Assembly (NCBI GenBank): GCA_919901855.1
Contig: CAKKQC010000071.1
Span: forward strand, 1-11,003
Origin: a bacterium
GTDB taxonomy: Bacteria; Oederibacteriota; CAKKQC01
Direction of reading: 5' to 3'
DNA length: 11,003 nt
Shown here: positions 10,482 to 11,003 of the stretch, piece after piece
How the letters are laid out: each line of letters starts with the position of its first letter
Numbering within the stretch: the first letter of the stretch is position 1
The notes under the pieces: model-generated
Database searches by the model: none
What the model was told of the DNA's origin: nothing
Seen by the model: only the letters and a program-made list of their open reading frames with translations
Translations under genes and position numbers: made by a program

Positions 10482-10670
10482 GCTCCGACGAGCACGCGAT
10501 TGGGCTGAGCGCGAACTTCATCGCGCATCAGGAGTTTTCGGGTCCGCGAAAACTCCAACGCGTCTTCTGAGACGCGCAAGAACAGGGGATCCCGGAAGCC
10601 CTCCCTGGACACCATCGTGGCGCTGGCGCGGGTACTTGGAGCATCCATCAGCAGCCTGTTCCGGGCATAG
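10478..10670 (+). pseudogene. Broken xre regulator, third gene of the MNT-HEPN operon
   Basis: GTG 10478 overlaps the HEPN stop by four bases and opens MSSDEHAIGLSANFIAHQE, which resembles the first helix of an XRE domain. Twin hairpins then intervene (10531-10576) and this frame stops soon after. A different frame resumes with RKPSLDTIVALARVLGAS and ends SSLFRA at TAG 10668, the last two helices of the same domain. The recognition helix, about 20-25 residues, is missing, and the two halves are out of frame. The gene was therefore inactivated by replacement of its middle with a palindromic element. Originally it likely regulated the operon. Confidence 0.7.
10531..10576 (+). repeat. Twin-hairpin insertion inside the xre gene
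   Basis: Two perfect hairpins, GGAGTTTTCG-GGTCCG-CGAAAACTCC (10531-10556) and CGCGTCT-TCTG-AGACGCG (10559-10576), are joined by AA. The element at 5682-5729 has the same plan, lengths and outer bases (GGAGTT...AACTCCAA, then GCGT...ACGC), with different stem interiors. Confidence 0.75.
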
Positions 10671-10720
10671 CGAGGGCCGGCCGGTCGCCGGTGATCCCGG
10701 CGTTTGCGGTGGCGGATGAA

Positions 10721-10751
10721 TGTTAATTTGTTAAGTATGGCCCCCTTTTCT
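10721..10751 (+). repeat. Family D separator, tandem TGTTAA form, copy 2
   Basis: TGTTAATT and TGTTAAGT in tandem, then ATGGCCCCCTTTTCT, closely matching 9549-9577. It follows the broken xre gene by about 50 bp and is itself followed at once by another palindromic unit. Confidence 0.8.
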
Positions 10752-10754
10752 CAC

Positions 10755-10834
10755 GCGCTCTGGCCTAATATCGATCCACTGCTTCCAGAGGCCGTTCCCC
10801 AATGCTACGGCCTCTAAGTATGACCCTCTCTTCG
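10755..10834 (+). repeat. Single palindromic unit ending in TAAGTATGACCC
   Basis: CGCGCTCTGGCCTAATATCG, then ATCCACTGCTTCC and the hairpin AGAGGCCGT-N11-ACGGCCTCT (10787-10815), ending with TAAGTATGACCCTCTCTTCG (10815-10834). The hairpin is identical to the one translated inside the gene at 9211. Confidence 0.8.
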
Positions 10835-10875
10835 GCTGACCGCTAATCGCATCCCCGGCCTTCTTGCGGGGCGCC

Positions 10876-10905
10876 TTGACCGGGGGCCGGGATGCTGACT
10901 AGTAT
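10876..10905 (+). promoter_or_regulatory. Promoter of the terminal antitoxin gene
   Basis: TTGACC (10876-10881) and TAGTAT (10900-10905) are 18 bp apart. The likely start codon ATG 10949 is 43 bases on and has its own ribosome site GGGAGG, so this promoter, unlike its neighbours, would give a short leader. Confidence 0.5.
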
Positions 10906-10948
10906 GAAGCATGATGCACCGCGCTGTGATGCAGAACGGGAGGTGGCC

Positions 10949-11003
10949 ATGGGCGTCGTGACGCTGAGGAACCTGTCGCCGGAGGCAGTCCGGCTCATCC
11001 GGC
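10949..11003 (+). CDS. FitA-like ribbon-helix-helix antitoxin (5' end only)
   Basis: Eighteen codons are visible: MGVVTLRNLSPEAVRLIR. The opening strand VTLRNLSPE followed by a basic helix is the standard start of FitA/Arc-type antitoxins, which usually precede a PIN toxin. ATG 10949 is placed after GGGAGG with seven bases spacing; an in-frame ATG at 10904 would add fifteen residues with no match to the family. The gene runs off the window, so the toxin partner cannot be checked. Confidence 0.6.
   Translation, partial: MGVVTLRNLSPEAVRLIR

Noticed and set aside
2148-10834. Integron attC sites
   Set aside because: A GTTAAGT string in two family D copies fits the R' consensus, but other copies have CTAAGT, no matching RYYYAAC left box pairs with it, and no integrase is present. 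The cassette-like layout is kept as an observation only.

Overview
The window is a GC-rich bacterial accessory region. It has no rRNA, tRNA, housekeeping gene, integrase or transposase. It is packed with small toxin-antitoxin-type operons and stand-alone AAA ATPases, separated by many short, structured repeats. GC content, codon use and the divergent sequences suggest an uncultured GC-rich lineage, but I cannot name a phylum. Most promoters I can read have a TTGAC-type -35, a 17-18 bp spacer and a TA...T -10 that ends only 6-11 bases before the start codon. Leaderless or near-leaderless transcripts therefore seem common here.

Layout, left to right: the tail of an unknown gene (1-48); a non-coding stretch (about 171-484); an XRE regulator plus nucleotidyltransferase pair (509-1331); a RelB/CopG-RelE pair (1458-1926); a decayed copy of a small membrane-protein gene inside palindromic repeats (2047-2298); AAA_14/DUF4143 ATPase 1 (2364-3575); a repeat array (3656-3790); a lone excisionase-type HTH gene on the minus strand (3823-4041); ATPase 2 on the minus strand (4367-5515); a structured repeat (5652-5769); ATPase 3 (5814-7031); an antitoxin-PIN pair (7167-7779); a HicB-HicA pair (8131-8742); an intact small membrane-protein gene (9211-9513); an MNT nucleotidyltransferase-HEPN pair (9740-10481) followed by a broken xre gene (10478-10670); and the start of a FitA-like antitoxin (10949 to the end).

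The most striking feature is what separates these modules. Nearly every boundary carries one or more short repeats, all in the same orientation whatever the gene strand. Most share one plan: two tandem 8-mers followed by GTCCCC or GGCCCC and a pyrimidine-rich tail. The 8-mer differs between families (AATCTTAA-type, CTACGCAA, TCGAAGGG, GCAAGAxx, TGTTAAxT). A second repeat type has a fixed left arm (ATCCACTGCTTCC), an exchangeable hairpin and a fixed right end (TAAGTATGGCCC...TCTTCT). In two toxin genes the repeat begins at the stop codon. The result resembles a cassette array in which selfish or defence modules are units and the repeats are joints. It is not a recognisable integron.

Four of the five two-gene modules have the toxin start exactly 17 nt inside the antitoxin, and four of five toxins use TTG or GTG starts. 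Each of the three ATPase genes has its own, different inverted repeat at its promoter. All function calls rest on visible motifs; no database search was possible.
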